Source: Paenibacillus sp. BJ-4
GTDB lineage: Bacteria; Bacillota; Bacilli; Paenibacillales; Paenibacillaceae
Assembly (NCBI RefSeq): GCF_020404765.1
Contig: NZ_JAIVEM010000165.1
Location: 51,221 to 115,220, forward strand
Direction: 5' to 3'
Length of the DNA stretch: 64,000 nucleotides
Shown: piece by piece, positions 16,345 through 25,161 of the stretch
Layout of the letters: every line of letters begins with the position of its first letter
Position numbering within the stretch: the stretch's first letter is position 1
The notes under the pieces: generated by a model
What the model saw: only the letters and a program-made list of their open reading frames with translations
Told to the model about the DNA's origin: nothing
Database searches by the model: none
Made by a program: the position numbers and the translations under genes

Positions 16345-17111
16345 GATCCCTCTCCCAACAGCTCATCGTGCTTGATAGCCCGGCCGTAGATTTCCGCAAA
16401 GGCCTCATCTGTAGCTTCCTCCGGCGTGCCGTCAAAGACGACCTCCCCGGCGCGCAGCCCGATGATCCGCGTCGCATATTCGCGCGCCAGATCAATGAAA
16501 TGCAGATTGACGATGGTCGTAATCTGCATTTCACGATTGATCCGCTGGAGGTCGTCCATAACCTGGCGGGTGGTCAGCGGATCAAGCGATGCGACAGGCT
16601 CGTCCGCCAAAATAATCTTGGCCTCCTGTGCCAGAGCGCGGGCGATGGATACACGCTGCTGTTGACCGCCGGACAGCTCATCGGCCCGGCTGTAGGCTTT
16701 TTCGCGAATGTTCACGCGTTCCAGTGCCGTTAGCGCCAGCTCGACATCCTCCTTCGGAAAGAGGCCGAGAATGGTTCTGAGCGTTGAATGATAGCCGACG
16801 CGACCGGAAAGTACATTGCGGAGCACGGTTGACCGCTTAACCAGATTGAAGCTTTGAAAGATCATGCCGATATCACGGCGAATGCGCCGCAGCTCGCTGC
16901 TTCCGGCAGACGTAACAGACCTGCCGCCTACGACAATGTCGCCGGAGGTAATGTCATGCAATCGGTTAATGGAACGCAGCAGGGTGGACTTGCCTGCACC
17001 GGACAAGCCGACAATAACGACCATTTCACCCTCTTTAATCGTCAGATTAATATTGTTCAACCCTTTGGTGCCGTTCGGGTACGTTTTCGATACGTTACGG
17101 AATTCGATCAT
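16341..17111 (-). CDS. phnC: Phosphonate ABC transporter ATPase PhnC
   Basis: A 256-residue ABC ATPase with all motifs: Walker A VGLSGAGKSTLLRS (about residues 32-45), signature LSGGQQQR, Walker B ILADEPVASLD and the switch histidine NLHFIDLA. The PhnC signature includes FQSFNLVKRSTVLRNVL. The start is at 17111 (MIEFRNVSKTYPNG), where GGGAG precedes the ATG; 26 further in-frame codons upstream lie over the intergenic hairpin and lack similarity. It powers import of phosphonates or phosphite through the PhnE pair. Confidence 0.94.
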   Translation of the reverse strand: MIEFRNVSKTYPNGTKGLNNINLTIKEGEMVVIVGLSGAGKSTLLRSINRLHDITSGDIVVGGRSVTSAGSSELRRIRRDIGMIFQSFNLVKRSTVLRNVLSGRVGYHSTLRTILGLFPKEDVELALTALERVNIREKAYSRADELSGGQQQRVSIARALAQEAKIILADEPVASLDPLTTRQVMDDLQRINREMQITTIVNLHFIDLAREYATRIIGLRAGEVVFDGTPEEATDEAFAEIYGRAIKHDELLGEGS

Positions 17112-17152
17112 TTGCTCCCAACTTTCTCCCCGATGGGGTGGAATGAAAACAA

Positions 17153-17177
17153 CACCGCCATGAATACATGGACGGTG
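17153..17177 (-). promoter_or_regulatory. Intercistronic hairpin between phnD and phnC
   Basis: On the minus strand CACCGTCCATG-TATT-CATGGCGGTG (10 paired positions) is followed by TTGTTTTC. It stands between the binding-protein gene and the ATPase gene, a usual place for a partial terminator or RNA-stabilising hairpin that gives excess binding protein over membrane components. Confidence 0.6.
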
Positions 17178-17243
17178 CTGCCCTGTCATTCGTAATGCCT
17201 GTTTCGTAGCTGCTGCTTCATTACAATTACGAGTTTGCTCCTG

Positions 17244-18224
17244 TTACTTAACCGCTTGACCGACGGCTTCGGCATATTCACGTACAGAGTCGAAGTTTTT
17301 ATCGTCGCCCTTTTCATAACCTACGTGTGTGTAGATTTCTTTAATGATTTCGCCACCCTTCGGGTCTTTGGCTATATCTATAAAGGCTTGGCTGATTTTG
17401 TCTCTCCACGCTTGATCCATATCGGAACGTACGCTGACCGTGTCATTCGGAATTTTGGCTGTGTAATGAATGACGCGTGTTTTTTCAAATACATCCGGAA
17501 TTTCCTTCTTTACCGTGTTACGTGCATCCTGGAAAACAGCTACAGCATCAACCTGACCGTTCAGCAGCGCCAGAATAGCGGCATCATGGCCTTTGATCGT
17601 TACACCCTGTACATCCGTATCCGGGTCCACGCCGGCTTTTTTCAGCTCTGCTGCGGGATACACATGGCCTGCGGAGGAGGTTACATTTTGCCAGCCAACT
17701 TTTTTACCTTTCAGATCAGCCAGGCTTTTAATCGGAGAATCTTTTTTCACCACGATCATGGATTTATAAAAATTTACTTTTTCAGTTGTGTCCTTGCCTG
17801 TGGCATCATCAATGCCGTAGCGTTGGGCTTGCAGCAGCAAATCGGCTGCTTTGCGATTATCGTGTGCCAGCACATAGGCGTTCGGTGGAAGGAAACCTAC
17901 ATCTACCTGTTTGGAAGACATGGCTTCGACAATCGTGTTGTAGTCAGGAGATACCGTTACTTTCACCGGAATTCCCAGCTTGTCCCCCAGCAGCTTTTCG
18001 AGCGGCTTGGCTTTGGCTTCGAGCGTATCTGCATTTTGGGAAGGAACGAACTGTACCTTTAACTCTGTAGGGACATAGGCTGTGCTTTCGCTTTTCGTGC
18101 CATTTGTGCCTGGAGTGGATGCGCTGTTGTTATTGCTTGCATTGGAGCTGCAAGCGGCCAGACCTGCCGCCAGACCTGCCGCCAGTGTGAAGGTCATGCA
18201 CAAGGTAAGTGCTTTTTTGAACAA
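17244..18224 (-). CDS. phnD: Phosphate/phosphonate-binding lipoprotein PhnD
   Basis: A 326-residue extracellular binding lipoprotein. The signal peptide ends in LAAC (cysteine near residue 25), then a Ser/Asn-rich linker. Family features are the PhnD-like sequence VQFVPSQNADTLEAKAKPL at about residues 59-77, DVGFLPPNAYVLAHD near 117-131, and GWQNVTSSAGHVYPAAEL, which forms part of the ligand site. Substrates of related proteins include phosphonates, phosphite and methylphosphonate, which cannot be separated from sequence alone. It leads the operon and has Pho-type repeats upstream. Confidence 0.93.
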   Translation of the reverse strand: MFKKALTLCMTFTLAAGLAAGLAACSSNASNNNSASTPGTNGTKSESTAYVPTELKVQFVPSQNADTLEAKAKPLEKLLGDKLGIPVKVTVSPDYNTIVEAMSSKQVDVGFLPPNAYVLAHDNRKAADLLLQAQRYGIDDATGKDTTEKVNFYKSMIVVKKDSPIKSLADLKGKKVGWQNVTSSAGHVYPAAELKKAGVDPDTDVQGVTIKGHDAAILALLNGQVDAVAVFQDARNTVKKEIPDVFEKTRVIHYTAKIPNDTVSVRSDMDQAWRDKISQAFIDIAKDPKGGEIIKEIYTHVGYEKGDDKNFDSVREYAEAVGQAVK

Positions 18225-18331
18225 AATAATTTCCCCCTAAACATAGTAATAAAGAAGTAATAAACGAAAAAAATTAAAAACTCTGTAAATTCTGTGACAA
18301 AGCAAATCTTAACAGCTAGTCCGACGGCTAG

Positions 18332-18370
18332 GGTTAAAACCACTCCTGACTTTGGTAAAAACAATGTAAA
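18332..18370 (-). promoter_or_regulatory. Pho-box-like repeats for phnD
   Basis: Read on the minus strand, TTTACA (18365-18370), TTTACC (18354-18359) and TTAACC (18332-18337) fall in phase at 11-bp intervals (one interval skipped). B. subtilis PhoP binds direct TT(A/T/C)A(C/T)A repeats spaced 11 bp. This makes phosphate-starvation control of phnDCEE likely. Confidence 0.5.
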
Positions 18371-18401
18371 ATTTATCATATAGTTACCTGCTTCTATTCA
18401 T

Positions 18402-18433
18402 TTAACATTCTCTTAACAGTGGTCTGCTAGACT
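18402..18433 (+). promoter_or_regulatory. Pho box and promoter of the nucleotide phosphatase gene
   Basis: TTAACA-TTCTC-TTAACA (18402-18418) is an exact pair of PhoP half-sites with the 5-bp spacer found in Bacillus. An extended -10 (TG-C-TAGACT, 18425-18433) follows 7-9 bp downstream. Transcription would start around 18440, about 34 bp ahead of the coding region. Confidence 0.65.
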
Positions 18434-18473
18434 TGTTCAAGCTCTATGACCGAAGCTGGGGGAGAGAACAAGA

Positions 18474-20372
18474 TTGGATACAAATGAAGTGATACGTCTG
18501 GAAACATCACGCCCTGTGATGGTAAAATTCCGCATCATGGTTACGACGGATCTACATGTCAGCTTGTGGAATTATGATTACTATGCAGATGAAGAAACGT
18601 TGCAGTATGGTCTGGCACAAACCGCCAGCTTGATTCAAACGGCCCGGTCTGAGGTGTCCAACCATCTCCTGCTGGATAACGGGGATGTCATTCAGGGGAA
18701 TCCGATGGGTGATTATGTTGTGCAGCGTCTTCAACAGGACTCCAGTGCTGTACATCCTGCTTACAAAGCGATGAATCTTTTAGGGTACGAGGCAGGAAAT
18801 ATCGGTAATCATGAATTTAACTATGGATTGGAATATTTGCAGACCTGCCTTCGGGGAGCGCGATTTCCTTATATGAATGCCAACATTTATGTAGCGGGAG
18901 AAAATGAACAAAACTATTTCACACCATATCTGCTGCTGGACAAGACGGTAGAGGATGAAGCAGGCGGTAAGCATCTTTTAAAGGTGGGGATAATCGGCTT
19001 TGTGCCTCCACAAATTATGCAATGGGACAAGGCATGGCTGGAGGGAAAAATCATCGTCAAGGATATGCTGGAAACGGCAAGACGGTTTATTCCCCAAATG
19101 AAGGCTGAGGGAGCCGATCTAATCATTGCCATGCCCCATGCGGGCTTTGAGGATATTCCTGAAACGCCATATATGGAAAATACGGTGCTGCCGCTAAGCA
19201 GGGTGGAGGGAATTGACGCCATTCTGTTTGGTCATGCGCATAAAGTATTCCCCGGGCCTTTGTTTGTCGGTAAAACGGGTGTTGATACGGAGCGAGGCAC
19301 CATCCACGGTATTCCGGCGGTAGAGCCGGGCTTCTGGGGGGATCATCTGGGTATTATTGACCTCGACCTTACTCTTATGGAAGGAAAGTGGGAAGTGGTC
19401 GCGTCTTCTGCCGAGGTACGCCCGGTGTATGATCCGGTACAGAAGAAGGCGCTGGTGCAGCCGGATACTGCAATTCAGCAGTTGGTAGCGGAGGAGCACG
19501 CCGGGACACTGGAGTATATTCGCGCTCCTGTAGGCCGGACGACGGTGCCGGTGAACAGCTTCTTTGCCCAAGTCATGGATGATGCTTCAGTTCAGCTCGT
19601 AAATGATGCACAAACTTGGTATGTGAAGCAGCAGATGCAGGGGAGCGAGCACGAAGATTTACCCGTTCTGTCGGCAGCGGCTCCATTTAAGACGGGCGGC
19701 AGATACGGCCCTTCGTACTACACTGATATTCCGGCAGGGACGTTGGCGATCAAGCATATCGCCGATTTGTACAACTTTCCGAATACACTGCATGTCGTCC
19801 GGCTGACCGGAGCGGAAATCCGGGAATGGCTTGAGTGGTCTGCTGGACAATTCCGGCAGATTGTTCCTTTGGCAGAGCATGAGCAAGAGCTGATTGATTC
19901 TGATTTTCCGAGCTTTAATTTTGATATCATCGACGGGATCAGGTATCAGATTGATGTAACGCAGCCTACCAGGTATGATATTGCCGGGAAATTAAAGGAG
20001 CCGGATGCGCACAGAATCCTTCATATGTCTTTCGAAGGAGAGCCAATGGATATGCAGCGAAGTTATCTGGTGGTCACGAACAACTATCGGGCGTTCTCCT
20101 CCACGCTCGTTAATCCGGGTGGAGAACGAATTGTACTTGCTTCACCGGATGAAAATCGGCATGTGCTGACCGAGTATGTGCGACAAATAAAGACATTGAC
20201 GCCAAAAGCAGATGGTCACTGGTCCCTTGTCCCATGGGAGGGGCGTCCACATGTGACGTTTCTGACCTCTCCGCAAGCCACGGAGGCCGCTCAAGCCTAT
20301 TCAGAGCTGCTTTATGAAGGATTAACCATAGAAGGTTATGCCAAGTTTGCTATTGATTTTGGGCGTCTATAA
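18474..20372 (+). CDS. 2',3'-cyclic-nucleotide phosphodiesterase / 3'(5')-nucleotidase (CpdB-like)
   Basis: A 632-residue two-domain metallophosphatase. The N-terminal domain has the calcineurin-like metal motifs DLH (D26, H28), NGDVIQG (D71), GNHEF (N112-H113), MPHAG and FGHAH; the C-terminal 5'-nucleotidase domain (about 350-610) binds nucleotide. The order and the sequence LVDNGDxIQG-like core match CpdB/YfkN proteins that release phosphate from nucleotides. Unlike those exported proteins, no signal peptide or anchor is visible, so it is predicted cytoplasmic. Start TTG 18474 is supported by GGGGGAG 9 bp upstream. A Pho box lies ahead, so it likely scavenges phosphate during starvation. 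Confidence 0.88.
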   Translation: MDTNEVIRLETSRPVMVKFRIMVTTDLHVSLWNYDYYADEETLQYGLAQTASLIQTARSEVSNHLLLDNGDVIQGNPMGDYVVQRLQQDSSAVHPAYKAMNLLGYEAGNIGNHEFNYGLEYLQTCLRGARFPYMNANIYVAGENEQNYFTPYLLLDKTVEDEAGGKHLLKVGIIGFVPPQIMQWDKAWLEGKIIVKDMLETARRFIPQMKAEGADLIIAMPHAGFEDIPETPYMENTVLPLSRVEGIDAILFGHAHKVFPGPLFVGKTGVDTERGTIHGIPAVEPGFWGDHLGIIDLDLTLMEGKWEVVASSAEVRPVYDPVQKKALVQPDTAIQQLVAEEHAGTLEYIRAPVGRTTVPVNSFFAQVMDDASVQLVNDAQTWYVKQQMQGSEHEDLPVLSAAAPFKTGGRYGPSYYTDIPAGTLAIKHIADLYNFPNTLHVVRLTGAEIREWLEWSAGQFRQIVPLAEHEQELIDSDFPSFNFDIIDGIRYQIDVTQPTRYDIAGKLKEPDAHRILHMSFEGEPMDMQRSYLVVTNNYRAFSSTLVNPGGERIVLASPDENRHVLTEYVRQIKTLTPKADGHWSLVPWEGRPHVTFLTSPQATEAAQAYSELLYEGLTIEGYAKFAIDFGRL

Positions 20373-20427
20373 GTCTACACCAAACTATTTTCTACCCTCA
20401 TAGTCTACAGCATCACGACATATGAAC

Positions 20428-20457
20428 AGACCAAACCTTCGGGGGCGGTCTTTTTTT
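20428..20457 (+). terminator. Terminator after the phosphatase gene
   Basis: AGACC-AAACC-TTCG-GGGGC-GGTCT followed by T7. The outer five and inner two base pairs are good, with an unpaired middle. It ends the transcript of the Pho-regulated gene. Confidence 0.7.
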
Positions 20458-20619
20458 ATAAAACTGTTTTAATATCGTACGAAATTCGTGATTTTATATG
20501 TCCAGAGTCGCGTTTAAGTTATTGACCTGCCGTATAATTAGACATATACTTTGATTAAACAAATTTTGGTTTAAAAGGTAAAGAAAAAGTCATCATCATT
20601 CGTTTGAGGGGGTGTCCCT

Positions 20620-22026
20620 TTGGAAAAAAACACCACGATTCGCGCAGAAATTGAAAAGTATATTCAAAGTGAAGGCATTTCGATGCAGTGTTTTGCAGAT
20701 GCTTCCAAGGTAAATCCGGGTACTCTCAGCGGTATTCTTAACCGGAACCCTCCACGGCCTATTTCAGTCAATCAGCTTGATCTAATCACCGAGGCCATGG
20801 GATTGGAAGAAGGGGCTTTGTTCGAGATGTATGTGGATGAATGCTTTGTCCATTCCTTACCGCACTGGCGGAGGCTGCGTCCCTTTCTTCTCCGTTGCTC
20901 GGAGTTAAACAAGCTGGACTGCATACGTAGTGTGCTTGGCTATCTGATGGATGATTTATCGAACATTCCGGCTATTTTTGAGACAGCAGAAGAGATGTTT
21001 GAGAATGATCGACATGAGGCCTCCATGCTTCTGTATGATTGTGTTATCGAGAGTGAGAAGTATACCCATTCCGAACGCTTGGCGATCAGTTATTTTCGTA
21101 TTTTCCAGGTTCAGATTAAGGATAACAAACAGAACTTGAAGGCTGCTGTGCAATTCCATTTATATCGTAGCCGTTTACCGGAAACGTACGCATTGGAAGG
21201 CTTACATATGCTGTCCCAAGTGTTTGCGTCAAAAATGCAATGGTCCGAGATGGAAATGTATGCGGATGAGCTAAGAGAGCTGGCGCAGGCGTTGTATCGT
21301 AATCGGAATCGATTTGGGGATGAGCACCTGGAGCTGCTTAAGCCGCTCGTTTATTACTATGCCCAGGGACATCTGCTGAAGGCCAGCTGCTATGAGTTTC
21401 AGGGCAGATATGAGGAATCCAAGCAATGGATTGAAGGTTATGCAGATTTAAGCTGGTTTGAGGGCTTGGACGAGGAAGGCTGGAAAGTAGTCGAAATGCA
21501 CCGTGTATATGCTCAGGGCAACCGACTTTGTATTGAAATTAAAATGGGTAACACTGCTGCAATCTATGAGTATATTACTTATCTGCGCGAACATCCGGAT
21601 GAGACCCTGGAAGGCTTGAACACATTGCTCGAATCAGCGAACCGGTTCGGTTATTTTGCGGATGCCGAGCTGGGACTGTTCAGTCAGCAACTCAAGAGCT
21701 TCTGGGAGCTTGCACCGGAACAATGGGACACTCATTATCGCAAGCACTTTAATGCATTTCGCTTTGCATCCTTTTGTAAGGTGTATGCGGAATATCATTT
21801 TCGAAAGGGCGATTTCACTGAAGGGTTGGGACAAACACTGCATTGCTTACAGCTGTCTGTAGATAATAGCTATACCGAGCATATCATCGGTTGTATGGCC
21901 TTATTTGAGCAGCACCGGAATTTTGCTACTCTAGAACAGCAGCATTTGTATCAAAGCCTTTGTCTCGGCGTACGAGAAAATGAAAAGAATCATGCCTATG
22001 ATCACAGTACCGGTGGGTATTCGTAA
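20620..22026 (+). CDS. XRE-type HTH regulator with TPR-like helical C-terminus
   Basis: A 468-residue regulator. The first 70 residues contain a helix-turn-helix of the XRE type (MQCFADASKVNPGTLSGILN, about 22-41). The remaining ~390 residues are all-helical, with repeated aromatic/Ala/Glu patterns (for example YFRIFQVQIKDNKQNLKAAV) typical of the TPR-containing peptide-sensing RRNPP regulators. A group of such AimR-like proteins in Paenibacillus is known from the literature to pair with small secreted peptides encoded just downstream; none is visible here because a terminator starts 41 bp after the stop. Start TTG 20620 follows GGGGGTG. Target and ligand are unknown. Confidence 0.8.
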   Translation: MEKNTTIRAEIEKYIQSEGISMQCFADASKVNPGTLSGILNRNPPRPISVNQLDLITEAMGLEEGALFEMYVDECFVHSLPHWRRLRPFLLRCSELNKLDCIRSVLGYLMDDLSNIPAIFETAEEMFENDRHEASMLLYDCVIESEKYTHSERLAISYFRIFQVQIKDNKQNLKAAVQFHLYRSRLPETYALEGLHMLSQVFASKMQWSEMEMYADELRELAQALYRNRNRFGDEHLELLKPLVYYYAQGHLLKASCYEFQGRYEESKQWIEGYADLSWFEGLDEEGWKVVEMHRVYAQGNRLCIEIKMGNTAAIYEYITYLREHPDETLEGLNTLLESANRFGYFADAELGLFSQQLKSFWELAPEQWDTHYRKHFNAFRFASFCKVYAEYHFRKGDFTEGLGQTLHCLQLSVDNSYTEHIIGCMALFEQHRNFATLEQQHLYQSLCLGVRENEKNHAYDHSTGGYS

Positions 22027-22066
22027 TTCTAACTTTTATGCGAACTCTTCATATAACACGTTCTTA

Positions 22067-22108
22067 CGAGGATGTTCCCGTTCCAAAGGGGAACATCCTC
22101 GTTTTTTT
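22067..22108 (+). terminator. Terminator after the HTH/TPR regulator
   Basis: A perfect 13-bp stem (CGAGGATGTTCCC 22067-22079 with GGGAACATCCTCG 22089-22101) followed by T7. It isolates the regulator from pdxK. An apparent small frame at 22038-22226 runs straight through it and is not a gene. Confidence 0.9.
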
Positions 22109-22222
22109 GCCGTTGCGGATTTCTGTGACTTTTAGCATGGAAAAGACGCTTTGCGCGTTGACAAGTTTCGTATGCGGGATTAGGATAAATGCAGCACAGA
22201 AAGTGAAGGTGAGCATGTACAA

Positions 22223-23032
22223 ATGACGATTCCCAAAACATTAACGATAGCGGGCTCCGACACAAGCGGAGGAGCGGGTATTCAGGCAGACCTGAAAACC
22301 TTTCAGGAGCTTGGCGTATATGGCATGACTGTATTGACAACCGTAGTTGCGATGGGTCCTAAAACCTGGGATCATCTTGTATATCCTGTTGCGTTGGATG
22401 TAGTAGAAGCGCAGTTGCGTACGGTATTGGAAGGTATCGGCTTTGATGCGATGAAAACCGGTATGCTTGGTTCCGTTGATATTATCGAGCTGGTAGCCAG
22501 CCATTTGAAAAAACATGATCTGAAGCGGATCGTAATTGACCCGGTTATGGTCTGCAAAGGTACGGATGAAGTGCTTCAGCCAGAAAATACAGAAGCAATG
22601 CTGGAATTGTTAATTCCTGGCGCTGACCTGGTAACGCCAAACCTGTTCGAGGCTTCGCAGTTGGCGAAGAATGGACCGATCACGACGCTGGAGCAGATGC
22701 AGGAAGCAGCTGCCATTATCCATGAGCGCGGAGCGAAGCACGTACTGATCAAGGACCGTGGTAAAATTCGCGCAGGCAAAGCGATGGACCTGCTATATGA
22801 CGGAATCACGTTTGACTGGTTTGAGGCCGATGTGGTAAAAACGAGCTTTACCCATGGTGCAGGCTGCACTACTTCGGCAGCGGTAACGGCTGGTTTGGCT
22901 CAAGGGCTGACTGTACGTGAAGCGGTGGATCAGGCCAAGAAATTTATCACACAGGCAATTGCGGGCAGCTTCAAGCTGAATGAATTCGTCGGTCCGACCC
23001 TGCATGCCGCACACCGTTTACAAAATCAATAA
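22223..23032 (+). CDS. pdxK: Pyridoxine kinase (PdxK/ThiD family)
   Basis: A 269-residue ribokinase-fold enzyme phosphorylating pyridoxal/pyridoxine and probably hydroxymethylpyrimidine. The opening LTIAGSDTSGGAGIQADLKTF and the C-terminal THGAGCTTSAAVTA (anion hole and catalytic residue region) define the family. Details such as VYGMTVLTTVVAM and the ending KFITQAIAGSFKLNEFVGPT are closest, from memory, to B. subtilis PdxK (formerly ThiD-like) rather than to the ThiD of the thiamin operon. Single gene, no thiamin gene adjacent. A 13-bp tandem repeat (23022-23047) duplicates the stop-codon region. Confidence 0.88.
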   Translation: MTIPKTLTIAGSDTSGGAGIQADLKTFQELGVYGMTVLTTVVAMGPKTWDHLVYPVALDVVEAQLRTVLEGIGFDAMKTGMLGSVDIIELVASHLKKHDLKRIVIDPVMVCKGTDEVLQPENTEAMLELLIPGADLVTPNLFEASQLAKNGPITTLEQMQEAAAIIHERGAKHVLIKDRGKIRAGKAMDLLYDGITFDWFEADVVKTSFTHGAGCTTSAAVTAGLAQGLTVREAVDQAKKFITQAIAGSFKLNEFVGPTLHAAHRLQNQ

Positions 23033-23171
23033 GCAAAATCAATAAGCGTATAAGATCATTAAGCATGGATGTATGTAACCAAGAAGGTCTTATAAATCTC
23101 CATTAAGCTGCATATATATAATAATTGCTTTAGGCAAAGATGTCCCTGAGATAAAAAATTAGCTTAGCTCC

Positions 23172-23203
23172 AAAAGCCGCAATATATGGTATTGCGGCTT
23201 TTT
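23172..23203 (+). terminator. Terminator after pdxK
   Basis: AAAAGCCGCAATA-TATGG-TATTGCGGCTTTTT gives a 12-13-bp stem and T-run. The 130 bp between pdxK and this hairpin hold nothing I can support. Confidence 0.8.
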
Positions 23204-23298
23204 AGGTTGTCTTTTTTTGGAACTACAGCTTCCAGTTTTGTCTAATCGTACTGTATAATAGGCATCAGGTTTATTACACTTAGGGGGGAACGAAAGCA

Positions 23299-24996
23299 AT
23301 GACATTATTCAGCCAAATGGCTTACAGCCGACCAGAGCAACCTGAAATTGAACAGCGGTTTAAAACGCTGTTGCAACAGTTTCGTGAGGCAGACAGCGTA
23401 GAACGTCAAAATGAAGTGATTCATGCGATTAACAAGCTGCGCAGTAATGTGGAAACGCAATTGCAATTGGTGGAAGTTCGGCACTCCATTAATACGGAGG
23501 ACGCCTTTTACAAAGCAGAGCAAGAGTATGCTGATGATTTCATGCCGGTCATTCAGGAGTATGTAACGGATTACTACCGGGCATTGGTGGATTCTCCGTT
23601 CAGAGCCGAGCTGGAAAGCCAGTGGGGCAGCCAGCTTTTCAGTATTGCCGAGGTAGCACTCAAGTCGTTCCACCCGGATATCATCGAGGATTTGCAGCAG
23701 GAAAATAAGCTGACCTCCGAATATGCCCAGCTTATTGCTTCAGCCAAGATCCAGTTTGAAGGGCAAGAACGCACGTTAGCGCAGCTTTTGCCTTTTGAAT
23801 TGGATACGAATCGGGAAACACGCAAACTGGCCTCCGAGGCCAAATATCAATTTATGAGCGAGCATGAGGACGAGCTGGATCGGATTTATGATGAATTGGT
23901 CAAGGTACGCACACGCATGGCACATAAGCTGGGCTACGACAACTTCGTAGAACTGGGCTATGCCCGCTTGGGCCGTACAGATTACAATGCCGCGATGGTT
24001 GCCAACTTCCGCGAGCAGGTGCTGAAGCATATCGTTCCCCTGGCAACAAAGCTGAAGGAGCGTCAGCGCGAACGGATCGGTGTAGATCGGCTTCGTTACT
24101 ATGATGAAGGCTTCAACTTTCTGTCAGGCAATCCTACGCCGAAAGGTGACCCGGAGTGGATTCTTCGTAATGGAGCACGTATGTATGAGGAACTTTCACC
24201 GGAAACGCATGAATTTTTCAGCTTTATGGTCAAACGAGAATTGATGGACCTGATCAGCAAAAAGGGCAAGCAAAGCGGAGGCTATTGTACCTTTTTGAGC
24301 GAATATGGCACACCGTTTATTTTCTCTAATTTTAATGGTACATCCGGTGACATCGACGTATTGACACATGAAGCAGGTCATGCCTTCCAGGTCTATGAAA
24401 GCCGACATTTTGAAATTCCAGAGTATCACTGGCCTACTATGGAGGCGGCTGAGATTCATTCCATGAGTATGGAGTTTTTTGCATGGCCTTGGATGAAGCT
24501 GTTCTTTGAAGAAGATACTGACAAATATCACTTTGAACATCTGTCCTCTTCGTTGCTGTTCGTGCCTTACGGCGTAGCCGTAGACGAATTCCAGCATGCA
24601 GTATATGAGCATCCGGATTGGACCCCAGCCGAACGTAAAAGCGCATGGCGTTCCATTGAACGCAAGTATAAACCGCACCTGGACTATGAGGGTAACGAGT
24701 ATCTGGAGCAGGGCGGATTTTGGCACAAGCAGGGACATATTTTTCAATCCCCGTTCTACTATATTGACTACACACTCGCGCAATTGTGCGCATTCCAATT
24801 CTGGAAACGTATGAGCATCGACCGGACAGCTGCGTGGGAGGATTATTTGAAGCTGTGCCGTGCCGGGGGGAGCCGATCTTTTACCGGATTGGTTGAACTG
24901 GCTGGACTGATCTCGCCGTTCCAGGATGGCTGTATCGCCTCTGTGATCGGAGAAATCGAAGCGTGGCTGAACAGCGTGGATGATCAAAAGCTGTAA
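23299..24996 (+). CDS. M3 family oligoendopeptidase (PepF-like)
   Basis: A 565-residue zinc metallopeptidase that degrades oligopeptides in the cytoplasm. The zinc motif HEAGHAFQ is near residue 357, with the third ligand in EAAEIHSMSMEFF about 25 residues downstream, as in the M3 family. The long helical N-terminus (to about 200) is typical for the family fold. Length fits the group of about 560-600 residues. Preceded by AGGGGGGAACG before the ATG and a TATAAT at 23254-23259. No partner gene; a housekeeping role in peptide turnover is likely. Confidence 0.93.
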   Translation: MTLFSQMAYSRPEQPEIEQRFKTLLQQFREADSVERQNEVIHAINKLRSNVETQLQLVEVRHSINTEDAFYKAEQEYADDFMPVIQEYVTDYYRALVDSPFRAELESQWGSQLFSIAEVALKSFHPDIIEDLQQENKLTSEYAQLIASAKIQFEGQERTLAQLLPFELDTNRETRKLASEAKYQFMSEHEDELDRIYDELVKVRTRMAHKLGYDNFVELGYARLGRTDYNAAMVANFREQVLKHIVPLATKLKERQRERIGVDRLRYYDEGFNFLSGNPTPKGDPEWILRNGARMYEELSPETHEFFSFMVKRELMDLISKKGKQSGGYCTFLSEYGTPFIFSNFNGTSGDIDVLTHEAGHAFQVYESRHFEIPEYHWPTMEAAEIHSMSMEFFAWPWMKLFFEEDTDKYHFEHLSSSLLFVPYGVAVDEFQHAVYEHPDWTPAERKSAWRSIERKYKPHLDYEGNEYLEQGGFWHKQGHIFQSPFYYIDYTLAQLCAFQFWKRMSIDRTAAWEDYLKLCRAGGSRSFTGLVELAGLISPFQDGCIASVIGEIEAWLNSVDDQKL

Positions 24997-25094
24997 GCAT
25001 AACCAAAAAGGGCATTTCGCTTACCTGTTATAGCCTGTCTAGTCGAAGAGCTTGTAGATGAGACGCTTTTTGGAATGAAGACAGAGCAGTGCAC

Positions 25095-25138
25095 AAAAAA
25101 GCCGGGAACCTCTACATATGTAGAAGTTCCCGGCTTTG
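25095..25138. terminator. Bidirectional terminator
   Basis: AAAGCCGGGAAC (25098-25109) pairs with GTTCCCGGCTTT (25126-25137), and a nested palindrome (CTACATATGTAG) fills the loop. It serves the convergent peptidase and dioxygenase genes. Confidence 0.85.
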
Positions 25139-25161
25139 TGCGATTCTAGGGCAAATATATC

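Noticed and set aside
20479..20489. ACGAAATTCGT palindrome upstream of the HTH/TPR regulator as an operator
   Set aside because: Short and AT-rich; a chance palindrome of this size is common and nothing else supports it.
22038..22226. Small frame after the HTH/TPR regulator as a candidate signalling peptide
   Set aside because: It starts inside the region ahead of, and reads through, a perfect terminator stem; it has no signal peptide pattern or ribosome site.
23022..23047. Tandem 13-bp repeat after pdxK as a functional site
   Set aside because: A simple duplication of the stop-codon region without structure or conserved motif.
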